Source: JAPLNB01 sp964451955
GTDB taxonomy: Bacteria > Planctomycetota > Phycisphaerae > Tepidisphaerales > Tepidisphaeraceae
NCBI GenBank assembly: GCA_964451955.1
Contig: CAYVKG010000001.1
Location: forward strand, 70,813 to 134,812
Direction of reading: 5' to 3'
DNA length: 64,000 nt
The notes below the pieces were generated by a model, which had not been told where the DNA came from, made no database searches, and saw only the letters and a program-made list of their open reading frames with translations. How positions within the stretch are numbered: position 1 is the stretch's first letter; every line of letters starts with the position of its first letter. Of this stretch, positions 34,374-46,600 are shown piece after piece. The position numbers and the translations under genes were made by a program.

Positions 34374-35402
34374 ATGAACACCGCCCTGAGGCCCATGCGT
34401 ACTGTCGGAAAGGACACAGCCTTGCTCCTCTGTCGCCTCATCGCCTGGCTCAGTCTCATTGCCGCCCTCGCCGCCGGCTGCACTCCTCAACGCCAGGTCC
34501 AGTCCTGGCAAGGCCCTGACTCCCCGGCGCCTATCACCGTGCGGAAGTGGGACTCCGGCCCGCAGATCGGTCAGCTCCTTCAAACTCCGCATTACCGGAT
34601 CTTCACGACCATCAATGATCCTGAAATCGCCCAGGGTCTGGCTCAGGTCATGGAAGGCGCCTCCACGCTTTATCGCCGGATCCTGCCCCAAATTCCCCCC
34701 TCCGACAAGCCTCTGGATTGCTATCTCTTCGCCACCCGCGAGCAATGGGATTCCTACACCCAACGCTACGCCGGCAGTGATGCCAGAATCTACCTCCAGA
34801 TCCGCAGCGGCGGGTACACCCTCCGCGATCGCTACGTCGCCTATTACATCGGGCGATCGGCGACTTTCTCCGTTGCCGCCCACGAAGGCTTCCACCAGTT
34901 CGTCGGCCGCCATTTCAAAGGCCGGATGCCGCCCTTCCTGGAGGAAGGACTCGCCTGCTGTTTCGAAAACATATCCTGGAATGGCCAGCTGCCCCAATGG
35001 GATCTTTCAAACAACCCGCCTCGCCTTGCCAGCCTGCGCAGCGCGATTCAAAACAAAACCATCCTCTCTCTTGACCAGCTCTGTGCCATGCACGCGGGCG
35101 ACATCGTGGGCCACGACGCCGACAAGATCGATGCTTTCTATGCCCAGGCCTGGGCGTTCGCACGCTTCCTCCTTGAGGCCGATTCGCAGCAATACCTCCC
35201 TGCCCTGCACGCCTGGCTTGCTGAAACGGCCGCCGGTACCGTCCGCGACCCCTCCTTTGCCCACCGCAACGTCGAACTCCCGTGGAATCGCCGCGCCGTT
35301 GTGCCCATGATCGAGCATTACTTCCAGACCGACATCGGCAGCCTCGATCAGGCGTACCAGGCTTACCTCCACGCAATCGCCCGCGGCAAGACACAAAATT
35401 GA
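34374..35402 (+). CDS. DUF1570-like zinc metalloprotease-type lipoprotein
   Basis: A 342-aa protein. The signal ends in lipobox LAAGC (Cys36). The central region has HEGFH (residues 170-174), a HExxH zinc site, and ~16 residues later LEEGLACCFE, supplying the third-ligand Glu as in gluzincin-type proteases. TPHYRIFTTINDPEIAQGLAQVME and DCYLFATREQWDSY at the start match DUF1570, common in planctomycetes. Activity is inferred only. It may sit on the periplasmic face of an envelope membrane. Confidence 0.8.
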   Translation: MNTALRPMRTVGKDTALLLCRLIAWLSLIAALAAGCTPQRQVQSWQGPDSPAPITVRKWDSGPQIGQLLQTPHYRIFTTINDPEIAQGLAQVMEGASTLYRRILPQIPPSDKPLDCYLFATREQWDSYTQRYAGSDARIYLQIRSGGYTLRDRYVAYYIGRSATFSVAAHEGFHQFVGRHFKGRMPPFLEEGLACCFENISWNGQLPQWDLSNNPPRLASLRSAIQNKTILSLDQLCAMHAGDIVGHDADKIDAFYAQAWAFARFLLEADSQQYLPALHAWLAETAAGTVRDPSFAHRNVELPWNRRAVVPMIEHYFQTDIGSLDQAYQAYLHAIARGKTQN

Positions 35403-35501
35403 TGGCCCGCACATCCTCCTCCACCACCGCATTTCTCTCTGGTCTTCCCGTGCCCTTCACGATAAACTAACTTCCAATCCGCATAATCGAGGGCATCGTT
35501 G

Positions 35502-35771
35502 ATGCATCGACAAACGTGCATTTTCAGCGGCTCGGTTCAGGGGGTTGGGTTCCGGTATACCGTCCAAAACCTCGCCCTTCAGTACGACGTCAAAGGCTAT
35601 GTCCGAAACCTCGCGGACGGCTCCGTTGAGCTTGTCATCGAAGGCCCAGAGCAGGATATCTCCTCGCTCGTCAACGACATCAAACGTCGCATGAATGGCT
35701 ACATTGAAGGTCTCCAGATGAGCAGCTCTCCCTGCACCGGTGAATTTGCCAGATTCTGCATCAGACACTGA
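35502..35771 (+). CDS. acyP: Acylphosphatase
   Basis: An 89-aa enzyme starting at the ATG at 35502 (GAGGG about 9 bases upstream). It has the catalytic loop GSVQGVGFRYTV with Arg18 and the GYVRNLADGSVELVIEG segment with Asn36, the two catalytic residues of the family. It hydrolyses acyl phosphates such as carbamoyl phosphate or 1,3-bisphosphoglycerate. It is small, complete and soluble. Confidence 0.93.
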   Translation: MHRQTCIFSGSVQGVGFRYTVQNLALQYDVKGYVRNLADGSVELVIEGPEQDISSLVNDIKRRMNGYIEGLQMSSSPCTGEFARFCIRH

Positions 35772-35887
35772 GGACTAGGCAAATCGGGTTGCATTGACGA
35801 CCCGAGCTCATGGCTTATGCAGCTTCCGCAAAAAAAGATAAGAATGCCGTTTTCTCGATGCCAACGGGCGTCTTGTGCAGTAAGTGC

Positions 35888-35915
35888 TTGACAGATCGGG
35901 TTCTCGTGGTAGATA
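35888..35915 (+). promoter_or_regulatory. Promoter of the giant surface-protein gene
   Basis: Perfect TTGACA (35888-35893), 16-bp spacer, TAGATA (35910-35915), leaving a leader of about 100 bases to the ATG at 36021. The rest of 35772-36020 has no gene; an inverted pair CGGGT/ACCCG lies near 35785-35805 without a T-run. Confidence 0.45.
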
Positions 35916-36020
35916 GGGAGAACGAGGGTATTTGGTCGGCGATTAGGCTGTTTTCGGGCAAGAAATCACGACAGCCTCCCTCTTAGTTCAGTGGGTGATT
36001 AGCAAGCTGGGTGTCGCTTA

Positions 36021-39000
36021 ATGCGTTTGCGTGGCAGGACATACTCCCGTTCGTCTGCTTCCCCGGTGGAATCGCTGGAGGCCCGGGTCCTTCTTGCCAT
36101 CGACACGCCCCCCTTGCTGGCTGTGCACGCCGCTCAGGATACCCAGTTTCCCAACATTGATGAGCCCTACATCCCATCAGGCCCCATAGCTGGCGCCCCG
36201 CCGATGGGCCCGGCGATTATCGGTTCCACTCCATCTGTCCGCACCAAGGACCCCGCCGTCCAGACGATCAGCCTCGTTCTGTCCGCCGCAGTCGTGCCGG
36301 ACGGGGCCAGGAATCCTGAAACATATACACTGCTCCATCTCGGCGCGGATCGTACCCTTGGCGGATCCGATGATTCAACGATTATCGCCATCCCTACATA
36401 TGTGGAAGGCTCCACACAAGTCGATTTGCACCTCGCCCTGCCACTGGCCGAGGGGCTGTATCAACTCACGGCCATCGGCGGGGTCACCGCGCTGTGCGGC
36501 CTTGATGGAATGCCGCTCGACCAGAATCAGGACGGAACTCCCGACAACTACACGACGACGCTCGACGTGGACCTCACATCCCCCACGGTCGTCTCGGTGG
36601 AGGCCGCCCACGCGATCAAGTTCGATGGAGTCGATGACTACCTCGCCACCCCCAATCTGACCGCCCCGTTCACCAACGAGTCCGTCACGCTGGAACTGTG
36701 GTTCAACGCGACAGGTCCCGGTGTCATCCTGTCAGAAACGGGAGCCGCCGCGCCGAATGGCGGGGGCTGGTATGACAGCCAGATCGAAATCCTGAGTTCC
36801 GGCGAAGTCCGCGTTCGAGTCTGGAACCTGAATTCAGTCGGCCTCGGAATCGCCGGCTTTAACCAGTGGCATCACGTCGCCTTGCGTTACGACCGCTCCA
36901 CCAACAACCTGGACGGACTCCTCGATGGTGTGGAAGCGGCGGATGACAAATCGGGCGACCGCCAGGCGCCCTGGGAATCCAATTGTGCTTTGCACTATGT
37001 GCTGGGAGCCGCCTGCGCCACCAACCTCGGCAGTGGCGCGTGGTTCAAGGGGCAGATCGACGAATTCCGCGTCTGGAACGTCGCCAGAAACAATGCCGAC
37101 ATCCAGGCCGACATGGCCCGGTCGCTCAACGGCAACGAACCCGGGCTTGTCGCCCTCTACCATCTGGACGATGGGACCGGCACGCTGGCCGTCGACAGTG
37201 TGGCAGGCCGCAATGCCACCCTGGCCAACGGGCCAAGCTGGTCCTGCACGCCCGTCATCGACCGCGATACGGTCCGCGTCAAATTCCGCGATCTCGGCGG
37301 CATGGATCCCAATACAGTAACCGACCCGGCTAATTACACCCTCAAGGCCAGCGGCGGAGACGCAACTTTTGCCGACGGAAACGAAAACACCCTTACCCCC
37401 ACCTCCGTCACCTTTGACCCAGCCACCGGACTCGCAAACTTGAAGTTCGCGGCAAACCTGCCCGACGAACAGTATCAGCTCAAAGTCAATGCCACCCCGG
37501 GAGTCCGGGATCTGGCCGGCAACAAACTCCAAAATGGCAACGATTTCGCGAGCCCCTCCATCCCCGTTGCCGCAAACACCTTCTCAACCCTGGCGATTGA
37601 CCTGCAGCCCGGCAGCGATTCCGGCGCCTCCAATTCGGACGACATCACCAATGTCACCAAGCCAACGTTTGACGTGACCGTAAATCAACGCGGCGTCATT
37701 CAGATCGATTTCGACGCCGACGGCACATTCGATCTGTCGCAGCCCGTTACCACGCCAGGCACCTATGCCCTGACGGCCCCCAACACGCTCCCGGACGGCA
37801 AACGCACCGTAACGGCCAAGTTCACACCCTGGCTCGGCGACGCCGTCTCCGCGACCCTCCCGATCACCATCGACTCCCAAGGCCCGACGGCCGCGGCCGT
37901 CGCCGGCGCCTCGCTCTACTTCGACGGGTCCAATGACTACGTCAGCATCGGCGCCAAGCCCTCCCTGGACCTGACCACCGCCCTTACCTTCGAGGCTTGG
38001 ATCAACCCCTCCGATGCCGGCGGCGACAGGCCCATCATCGCCAAAGAGGGCGGAAGCGGCCGACAAAGCTACTGGTTTGGCGTGTACAACGGCCAGTTCG
38101 GCCTTCTCCTCAACGACGGCCGAAACGGCTGGGCGCTCTCCGCTCGCAACAGCGGAACCGTCTACAGCGGCCAGTGGCAGCACATCGCCAGCACCTGGGA
38201 CGGCACCACCTGGCGAAATTACTGGAACGGCATACTCGTCGACCAGGGAACCTGGACAGGCCCTCTTAAACCCTCCTCCACCCCCCTCACCATCGGCAGC
38301 AACTCCGAATTCGACAACACCCGCTTCTATGGCTCCATGGCCGAAGTCCGAGTCTGGAACGTCGCAAGATCCCAGACCCAGATCCAGGCCGATATGTCCC
38401 GCCGACTCGCCGAACCCCAGACCGGCCTCGTCGGATGCTGGCCCTTCGACCAAGGATCCGGCGCGAATGCCGCCGACCTCAGCGGATACGGCAACAACGG
38501 AACACTGGGCGGCACCGCCGATGCCCGGAAACCCACCTGGACCTCCTGCAATGCCCCAATTCAACGCCGCACCATCCGCGTTGCCTTCACCGACGCCAAC
38601 GGCATCGACCCCGTTTCCGCCAACAACCTCGCCCACTATTCCATTCTGGCCAGCGGTGGCGACGCCACCTTCTCCGACGGCAACGAAGTCTCCTATACCA
38701 ATGCGATCTCGGCCGTGGCCTTCGATCCCGTTTCGCAGTCGGTCACTCTGACCTTCTCCACGATTCTCCCCAACGAATACTACCGAGTCACCGTCAATGG
38801 GACCACCGGCGTACTTGATATCGCCGGCAACAAACTCCTCAACGGCGCCAACTACGTCAGCGGAGCCCTGCCCATCGTCGGCCAGACGCCGGCGGTGGCC
38901 ATCGACCTCAAACCGACCAGCGATTCCGGTTATTCCAACAGCGACCGCATCACCAACGTCACCCGGCCGGTTCTTGCGGCGACCGTCAACGATCGCGGTT

Positions 39001-40566
39001 TGGTCGAACTCGATTTCAACGGCGACGGCGCCTTCGACGCCTCACTCCCCGTCTCCGCACCCGGGACCTACAACTTCTCGCCCACCAATGTCCTGCCCGA
39101 TGGCTTCTATCGCGTCCAGACCCGCTTCTCGCCCTGGGTCGGCGACGTGGTCTCCGCCTGGTGCCCCCTCACCATCGACACCCGCGGCGCACAGGTGCTC
39201 TACAGCGCGCAACCGGTCCTTTCTCCCTATGGGCAACGCCGCATCACCTTCTCGGAGCCCGTTGTTCCCGCATCCCTGACCGCCGCTCAGACCTCGCTCA
39301 CAGGGCCCTCCGGACAAGTGGACCATTCCACCATTACCGTCGCCCCCTCCCAGACCGTCGAGCACACGTTCCGCGCAGTCATCGACGGGCGAAGCCGCCT
39401 CATCCTCAAGGGAAACACCGTTCAGTGGTGCCATTACGACGCCGCCAGACCCGGGCAGGCCGGCGGCCTCTTCCCAACCTACATCGATTCCCATGGCTGG
39501 TATCCCGATTGGTATGGCGGCCAGTATTCCACCTCCGCGACCATCCTTACCCCCGCCTTGGATCCGGCGGCGGCCTCCGTCTCCCTCATCCCCGTCAGCG
39601 CCCGCTCCTCCGCCACCATCGTGCAGCAGCCCGCAGCCAATAACGACTATACCCTGATCATCGAGTTCAACGACAACGCCATCAGCGGCGCGGACTGGTA
39701 CGAGGTCAAGATCCGCTCCACCACTTCCAATACAACCAGCCCACGCACAACCTTTGACGTTGCATTCGCCCCACAGTCAACCAAGGGTCAATACACCCTC
39801 GCCCTTGGCCCGGGCGCTACCGATCTCGCCGGTAACCCCATGGACCAGAACGGCGACGGCGTCAACGGCCAGTCGCCCGCCGATCTGGCCAAGGACAAGT
39901 TCAACATCGACTGGAACCTGCCCGCCGGACTCCACATCGTCCGGATTACCCCATCGGGTCCCGCGGACCGGCCTTTTGACAAGCTCCAACTCCTCTTCAG
40001 CCAGCCCATCAAAAACTCCACCTTTACCGCCGACGATGTCCAGATGATCGGCCCCACCGGTTCCATTCCGGTGGCCGAAATCATTAAGATCACATCCCAG
40101 CTCTATGAAATGGACTTCACGGGCCTCACCTCCCTGGCGGCCTATAGCCTGATCGTCGGCCCCGCGATTGAATCCGCCGACGGAACCCTCATGAATCAGG
40201 ACCACGATGCCAACGCCGGCGAACCCGATCAGGACGGCTACCGCGCGAACCTGACCGGCAGCGGGCTGGCGATTACCCCCGACACCTTCTCCTACGACGG
40301 GGCGGCCCTGATCATCTATTCCAATACCGCGACAATCGCCGGCAACCACGTCTTTGCCGATCTCCAGATCCTCGGATCCGCCAACGCTATCGCCACCGGC
40401 CAAACCCTCCAGGCCGACCTCCTGCTCGTTGGCGGCAAATCCTCACTGACCCTCGCTGGTGGAATGGCACTGACCGTCTCAACCGCCATTGCGGTTGTGG
40501 ATTTCTCGACTATCCTCTGCCAATCCAAGAATACCTCCGCCAAGATCGGCGATCAGTGGGCCGGCG
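36021..40566 (+). CDS. Giant modular surface protein, N-terminal part (continues after the assembly gap)
   Basis: The first 1,515 codons of a gene that continues at 40667. The N-terminus has basic residues then PVESLEARVLLA, a variant of the LEPR-XLL motif found at the start of huge planctomycete surface proteins. Domains by position: LamG-type lectin 1 (36606-37240; FDGVDDYLATPN ... FKGQIDEFRVWNVA), SwmB/SbsA-like Ig (37260-37530), Ig-like (37590-37875), LamG 2 (37909-38520; FDGSNDYVSIG), a second SwmB-like and Ig-like pair (38565-39180), two further SbsA-type Ig domains (39200-40250), then the start of a glycine-rich passenger-like repeat (from ~40310) that runs into the gap. No strong Shine-Dalgarno precedes the ATG. 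It is expected outside the cell for adhesion or glycan binding (inference). Confidence 0.9.
36606..37875 (+). repeat. Duplicated LamG-Ig-Ig module, copy 1
   Basis: A LamG domain followed by a SwmB-like domain (YTLKASGGDATFADGNE) and an Ig-like domain (AIDLQPGSDSGASNSDDITNVTK). The same order and phrases recur at 37909-39180. Confidence 0.8.
37909..39180 (+). repeat. Duplicated LamG-Ig-Ig module, copy 2
   Basis: Matches copy 1 in order and wording (YSILASGGDATFSDGNE; AIDLKPTSDSGYSNSDRITNVTR), with protein-level divergence indicating an older duplication. Confidence 0.8.
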
Positions 40567-40666
40567 NNNNNNNNNNNNNNNNNNNNNNNNNNNNNNNNNN
40601 NNNNNNNNNNNNNNNNNNNNNNNNNNNNNNNNNNNNNNNNNNNNNNNNNNNNNNNNNNNNNNNNNN
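40567..40666. other. 100-N assembly gap inside the giant gene
   Basis: A run of exactly 100 N, the usual placeholder for a gap of unknown size. Flanking sequence aligns to the repeat unit at 41018-41698: base 40566 matches 41095 and base 40667 matches 41585, so about 489 bp should be missing. Confidence 0.95.
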
Positions 40667-43600
40667 GCGGCGGCGGACGCATCGCCGTCTACTACGCCAA
40701 CGGCAACGACTTCACCGGCTTCACTGCCTCCACATCTGCCGGAGCCTGGGGATATCGCTACGGCGCCGCAGGCACCACAGGCTTCTTCAATACCTCCCTT
40801 GGCCAAGGCAAGTACCAACTCCTGGTCTTTGAGAATTTCGCCTTCGTGGATCCGCCATCTGCTTCCTTCAAGAGCATCACACTCGGCGCGCCCACGAACC
40901 CGAACGCAGCCCTCTCCTTCCCGGCCAACAGCTCAATCACCGTTCTAGATTTCCTCACACTCGTCAATCAGGCGACCCTCACCCTCGGCGGGGGTTCTGT
41001 CCTTAACATCACCACCCTCACCCTCTCCGGCAATTCCACCGTCGTTTGCCGAAGCAAGAACACCACCGCCCAAGTCAACGGCCAATGGGCCGGGGTCGGA
41101 GTCGCCATCTACGCCGGCAACCTCACCATCGAGGCCGGGTCCAAAATCTCCGCCGACGGGCAAGGGTATGTCGGCGGACAGACGGCCGGTTCCCCGGGAC
41201 AGGGACCGGGCGGCGGAATCTGGACCAACGGCGACTGGCGCGCGGCCGGCGGCAGCTACGGCGGTAAGGGCGGATGGAGCATCAACGGCGGAACGCCCGG
41301 CAATACCTACGGCTACGCAGTCCAACCCACCGATCTCGGCTCCGGCGGCTCGGCCGACGACCACAACCAGGACTGGGGCGGGTCCGGCGGCGGAGCGATC
41401 CGACTCGTTGTCAGCGGAACCCTCACCAACAACGGCCTCATCAGCGCCAACGGCACGGGCGGCGGGTACCCGGCCGGCGCCGGCGGGTCCGGCGGCTCGA
41501 TCTGGGTCACCACAGGCGCCTTGACCGGTTCAGGCACTTTCCAGGCCAACGGCGGAAACCGAGTGCACGATTACGGCGCCGGCGGCGGCGGCGGTCGCAT
41601 CGCCGTCTACTACGCCTCCGACGCCGGATTCACAGGTTTCTCCGCCTCCACCGCCAACCCCGGCAGCTCACGCAACCCCGCCACCACCGGAACCGTCGCG
41701 TTCTTTGATACCTCCATCCCCAATAACCACCTGAAGATATTCCAGTATCTCTACTTCGATGCCGACAGCGCGATCCGCTTTGGTGCGATCACCCTCGCCA
41801 ATGGCGCTCAGCTTGACCTCGGCGGCGGGACCGTCCTCACCGTCGATGGTGCCTTCACCCTCTCCGGCAATTCCACCGTCGTTTGCCAAAGCAAGAACAC
41901 CACCGCCCAAGTCAACGGCCAATGGGCCGGGGTCGGAGTCGCCATCTACGCCGGCAACCTCACCATCGAGGCCGGGTCCAAAATCTCCGCCGACGGGCAA
42001 GGGTATGTCGGCGGACAGACGGCCGGTTCCCCGGGACAGGGACCGGGCGGCGGAATCTGGACCAACGGCGACTGGCGCGCGGCCGGCGGCAGCTACGGCG
42101 GTAAGGGCGGATGGAGCATCAACGGCGGAACGCCCGGCAATACCTACGGCTACGCAGTCCAACCCACCGATCTCGGCTCCGGCGGCTCGGCCGACGACCA
42201 CAACCAGGACTGGGGCGGGTCCGGCGGCGGAGCGATCCGACTCGTTGTCAGCGGAACCCTCACCAACAACGGCCTCATCAGCGCCAACGGCACGGGCGGC
42301 GGGTACCCGGCCGGCGCCGGCGGGTCCGGCGGCTCGATCTGGGTCACCACAGGCGCCTTGACCGGTTCAGGCACTTTCCAGGCCAACGGCGGAAACCGAG
42401 TGCACGATTACGGCGCCGGCGGCGGCGGCGGTCGCATCGCCGTCTACTACGCCTCCGACGCCGGATTCACAGGTTTCTCCGCCTCCACCGCCAACCCCGG
42501 CAGCTCACGCAACCCCGCCACCACCGGAACCGTCGGCTTCTTCATCAAGTCCGCCGCTAACCCCGCCGGATATGCCCTCGTCTTCGACGGCCAGGACGAC
42601 TTCATCAAAACCACCCCCACCAACATCCCCAACAACCTGCCTCTGACCATCGAGGCCTGGGTCAAACCCGAGTTGCGCTCCGACGCCTCCGATTTCCCCG
42701 CCAACGTCATCAGCAACCATTGGACCGGTAAGGGCGGAATCGGGTTCGGCGTGAATGTCTGGACCGGCGGCTCGATGCTGACCATCGACAGCCACGGCCC
42801 CGAAACCAGAACCGTCCTCGGCCTCTTCGCCGCCGACAACTGGTACCACATCGCCCTGGTCTACACCGAAGGCAACGTCAAAACCTATGTCGACGGCATG
42901 CTCGTCGATGACTACAACTTCACCCAGACCACGCCCGACGGCCTCTCCTACCTGACCATCGGGCGATTCTCCAGCGACTCCCTCGCCGGAACCGCCAGGT
43001 TCTTCAAGGGAACGATTGATGAAGTCCGCCTCTGGAGCACCGCCCTCTCCGAAGAGGATATTCTCCGCGGGATGGACCGCTCGTTCCCGCCCAACCAGCC
43101 AAACCTGGCGGCCTACTGGCAATTCGATGAGGCGGTCGGAGGGATCGCCTTCGACCAAACCAATGCCGATGTCCGCGGCTTGCTGGGCGATGGCGCCACC
43201 GCCGCTCAACCAACCCGCGCCCCCTCAGGTTCCATGATTTCCGGCGCAGACCTCATCGTCTCCGCCGCCTCGGCCAACGTCTCCCAGATCAAGATCGGTG
43301 ACACGCTCACCGTGAACTGGACAGGCAAAAACCGCGGTTTCGGCGCGGCTTTCGCATCGTGGTCCGATGCCGTGTTCCTCTCCACCGACAATAAGTATGA
43401 CTTAACCGATTTCTTCCTCATCGGCGCCGCTCGCCTGGACAGCTCCCCACTCGCCAAGGACGCCACCTATGTCCTGAGCAAAACCTTTGCCATGCCCCCG
43501 GTCCCTGCGGGCAATTACTACCTGGTCTTCCTCACCGATCGGTGGGACGAACAGAGTGAAACCGACGACTCAAACAACACCCGCGCCGTTCCCATCGAGG

Positions 43601-46600
43601 TCCAAAGCGGCGCACAGCCCGACCTCACCGTCATCACTCCACGCGCGCCGCCTTCCGCCAACTGGGGGCAGAACATCGAAGTCGCATGGACCGTCAAAAA
43701 CATCGGCGCGGCTCCGGCTCTCGCCGCCTGGTTTGACACCGTCTTCCTCTCCGCTGACCAGCTGCTCGACGCCTCCGATGTCGTCCTCGGCAGCGCCAAT
43801 TCGGCGGAATTCCTCCCCCTGGACATCAACCAGACCTACCAATTCGTACGCAGCTTCGTGATCCCAATCCATCTGGCCGCCGGCAAGCACTACCTGCTCT
43901 TCGTCACCGACGCCTATGGCGCCCTCCCCGAAGGCAGCGAAGCCAATAACCTCGTCACGGTCCCAATCGCCCTGCCCGGCCCAGACCTCGTCCCCACGAC
44001 CCCCATCGCCCCGACCTCCGTCAGCATCGGCCAAACGCTCGATCTCTTCTGGACCGTGAACAACATCGGCCCCGGCTCGGCTTTGGGCGCTTGGATCGAC
44101 CGCGTCTACCTCTCAACTGATGGTGTCCTCGACGCCGACGACATCCTCCTGGGAACGCAGGACCAGACCATCCGATCCCCACTGGCCCCTCTGGACGGCG
44201 CCTACCAGGGAACCGTCCGCGTCACCATCCCGTTTGCCACCCCTCCCGGCACACACTACCTCATCTTCGTGACCGACTCCGCTGCCACCCAGCCGGAAAC
44301 CGACGAGACCAACAACCTCATCGTCAAGCCCGTCCAGGTGCTCGCGCCCAACCTCGTGGTCACTCAAATCACCGCAACTCCCCAGGCCAGCTGGGGCCAG
44401 AAAATCTCCATCACATTCACCGTCACCAACCAGGGCCCGGGCGACGCGCTGAACACCTGGAATGATCGAATATTCCTGTCCGCAACAAGCACCCTCGACG
44501 GCTCCTCAGTTGCGCTTCTTGACATCAACGCCTCGTCCCGTTCCCCTCTCGCCGCGGGCGCAACCTATACCGTCACCGTTGACGTCACCATCCCCTGCCC
44601 AAGTTTCAATGCCGATGTCAAACTCCTCGTCGTCACCGACAACTACGGCAATCAGCCCGAAGTCGACGACGCCGACAACATCGCCCATCGTCCAATCCAG
44701 ATCGTTGGCCCCGACCTCCGTGTGGCTCAGGTTGTCCCATCGGTCACAACCGTCAGCCGCGGGCAACTGATCAACCTCGCCTGGACGGTCGCCAACCAAG
44801 GCCAGGGCGCCGCGTTCTTCGCCTGGAGCGACACCGTCTATCTGTCCACCGATCAGACCCTCAGCAGCGATGATCGACTGCTCGTCAGCGCCCCGGCCGC
44901 CTTGGTGCCGATGATCGCCGGCGCCAACTATCAAACGGCCAGGGACATCATCATCCCCGCCCTGACACCAGGCAGCTACTACCTCATCGTCGCGACCGAC
45001 CAGGCCAATGCCCAGGCCGAAACAAACGACCAGAACAACACCAACGCCGTCGCCATCAACGTTGTCGACCGAACCGGCCCTCGATTGATCGCGTACCAGC
45101 CCATCGGCTCCGTCAACCACGACGTCGCCACGGTCCGGGTGACGTTCAACGAAGCCATCGCCGGCGGAACGTTCACCGGCGCCGATGTCCTGTTGCTCAC
45201 GCCCGCCGGCCAAGTTAACAACGCCCTGATCACCGTCTATCAGGTGGACTCCACCACCTTCGACATCGCCTTCCCCAACCAAACCGCCGACGGTGCCTAC
45301 CTGTTCACACTCGGCCCCGATATCACCGATCTGGCCGGCAATCGCCTCGCCGGCGTCGCCTACTTCACTGATTTCGAGGCCGGCGCGGACGGCAATTGGA
45401 GCAATACCACCACCGCAACCGCCACCGCACTCACCCGCTTCCTCGGCGAGTTCTCCAACCACACCAACACCTTCTCCCTAAGCAATCTGGCCGCCCACTC
45501 CGGCATCGAAATCGTCTGGGACCTGTTCATCATCGATAGCTGGGATGCAGGCTCCGATTACTTCGGCTTCAGCGTTTCCGGCCGTCCAGCTTCCGAGTTC
45601 AACTACTCCTTCAGCGTCTTCAACTGGGCCAGCCAAAGTTACCCCGGGCGACCGGACGAGGTCGGCGACTTCTACAATCGCGGCTGGAATGAAAACGTCT
45701 ACCGCAACGTGGGCTACGCATTCCCCCATGCCGGCGAAGGCTTGCAGGTATCCTTCTATGGCCGCAACCTCGAGGGCGTCGATAATGAGGGCTGGGGGCT
45801 CGACAACTTCCGTGTCTATCTGACCAGTGCGGCCGGCGGCACTCAAACCGGCATCTTCACGATCGAACGGGCTGGACCCGCCGTCATCGGCATGACGCCA
45901 TCCAATATCGTCAGCGATCCGATCAACTCCATTGACCTCACCTTCAGCGAGCCCGTCGCCGCCGCTAGCTTCGGCATCGACGATATCGCGTTCGTCGGTC
46001 CAACCGGCAACACCATCAGCGTCAATCCGCCAATCTGGGTCGGCGGCAACACCTATCGCCTCGTCTTCCCGGCTCAAACCGCCGCCGGTACCTATACGCT
46101 CCGCATCGGCCCCGGCGTGACCGATCTCGCCGGTAACGAAATGGACCAGAACCGCGACGGCGCCAACGGCCAGCCCACCGTCGATGTCTTTGTCGGGCAG
46201 ATCATCGTCCGCCTCCCGGATCTCAAAGTCACCACCATCACCGCCCCCTCTAATGCCAACTGGCAGGACACCATCGCCGTCAACTGGACCGTCAAGAACA
46301 TCGGCGACGGATCGGCTAACGCCAAATGGTCCGACGCCATCTACCTCTCCGCCGATCAGATCCTCAATGCCGGCGACACCCTCCTGCTCTCCGAGAGTAT
46401 CTCCAGCCAGAGCCCCCTGGCCGTCGCGGCAACTTACGTCCTGACGCGAAATGTCACCATCCCCGCCGGTCGTGCCACCGGCGCCCAGTACCTCTTGGTG
46501 ATCACCGATCGCGAAAACCAGCAGGTCGACGCCAATCGCTCCAACAACACCCTCGCCCTCCCCATCTCCATTGCCGCCCCCGACCTCGTTGTCACCGGCT

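Noticed and set aside
40567..40832. Frameshift or pseudogene split in the giant gene
   Set aside because: The phase change coincides exactly with the 100-N placeholder; both sides are conserved and a repeat-based gap size restores the frame.
41018..42535. CRISPR-like or mobile-element repeat
   Set aside because: The unit is 681 bp, coding, in frame with its neighbours and without terminal inverted repeats or spacers.
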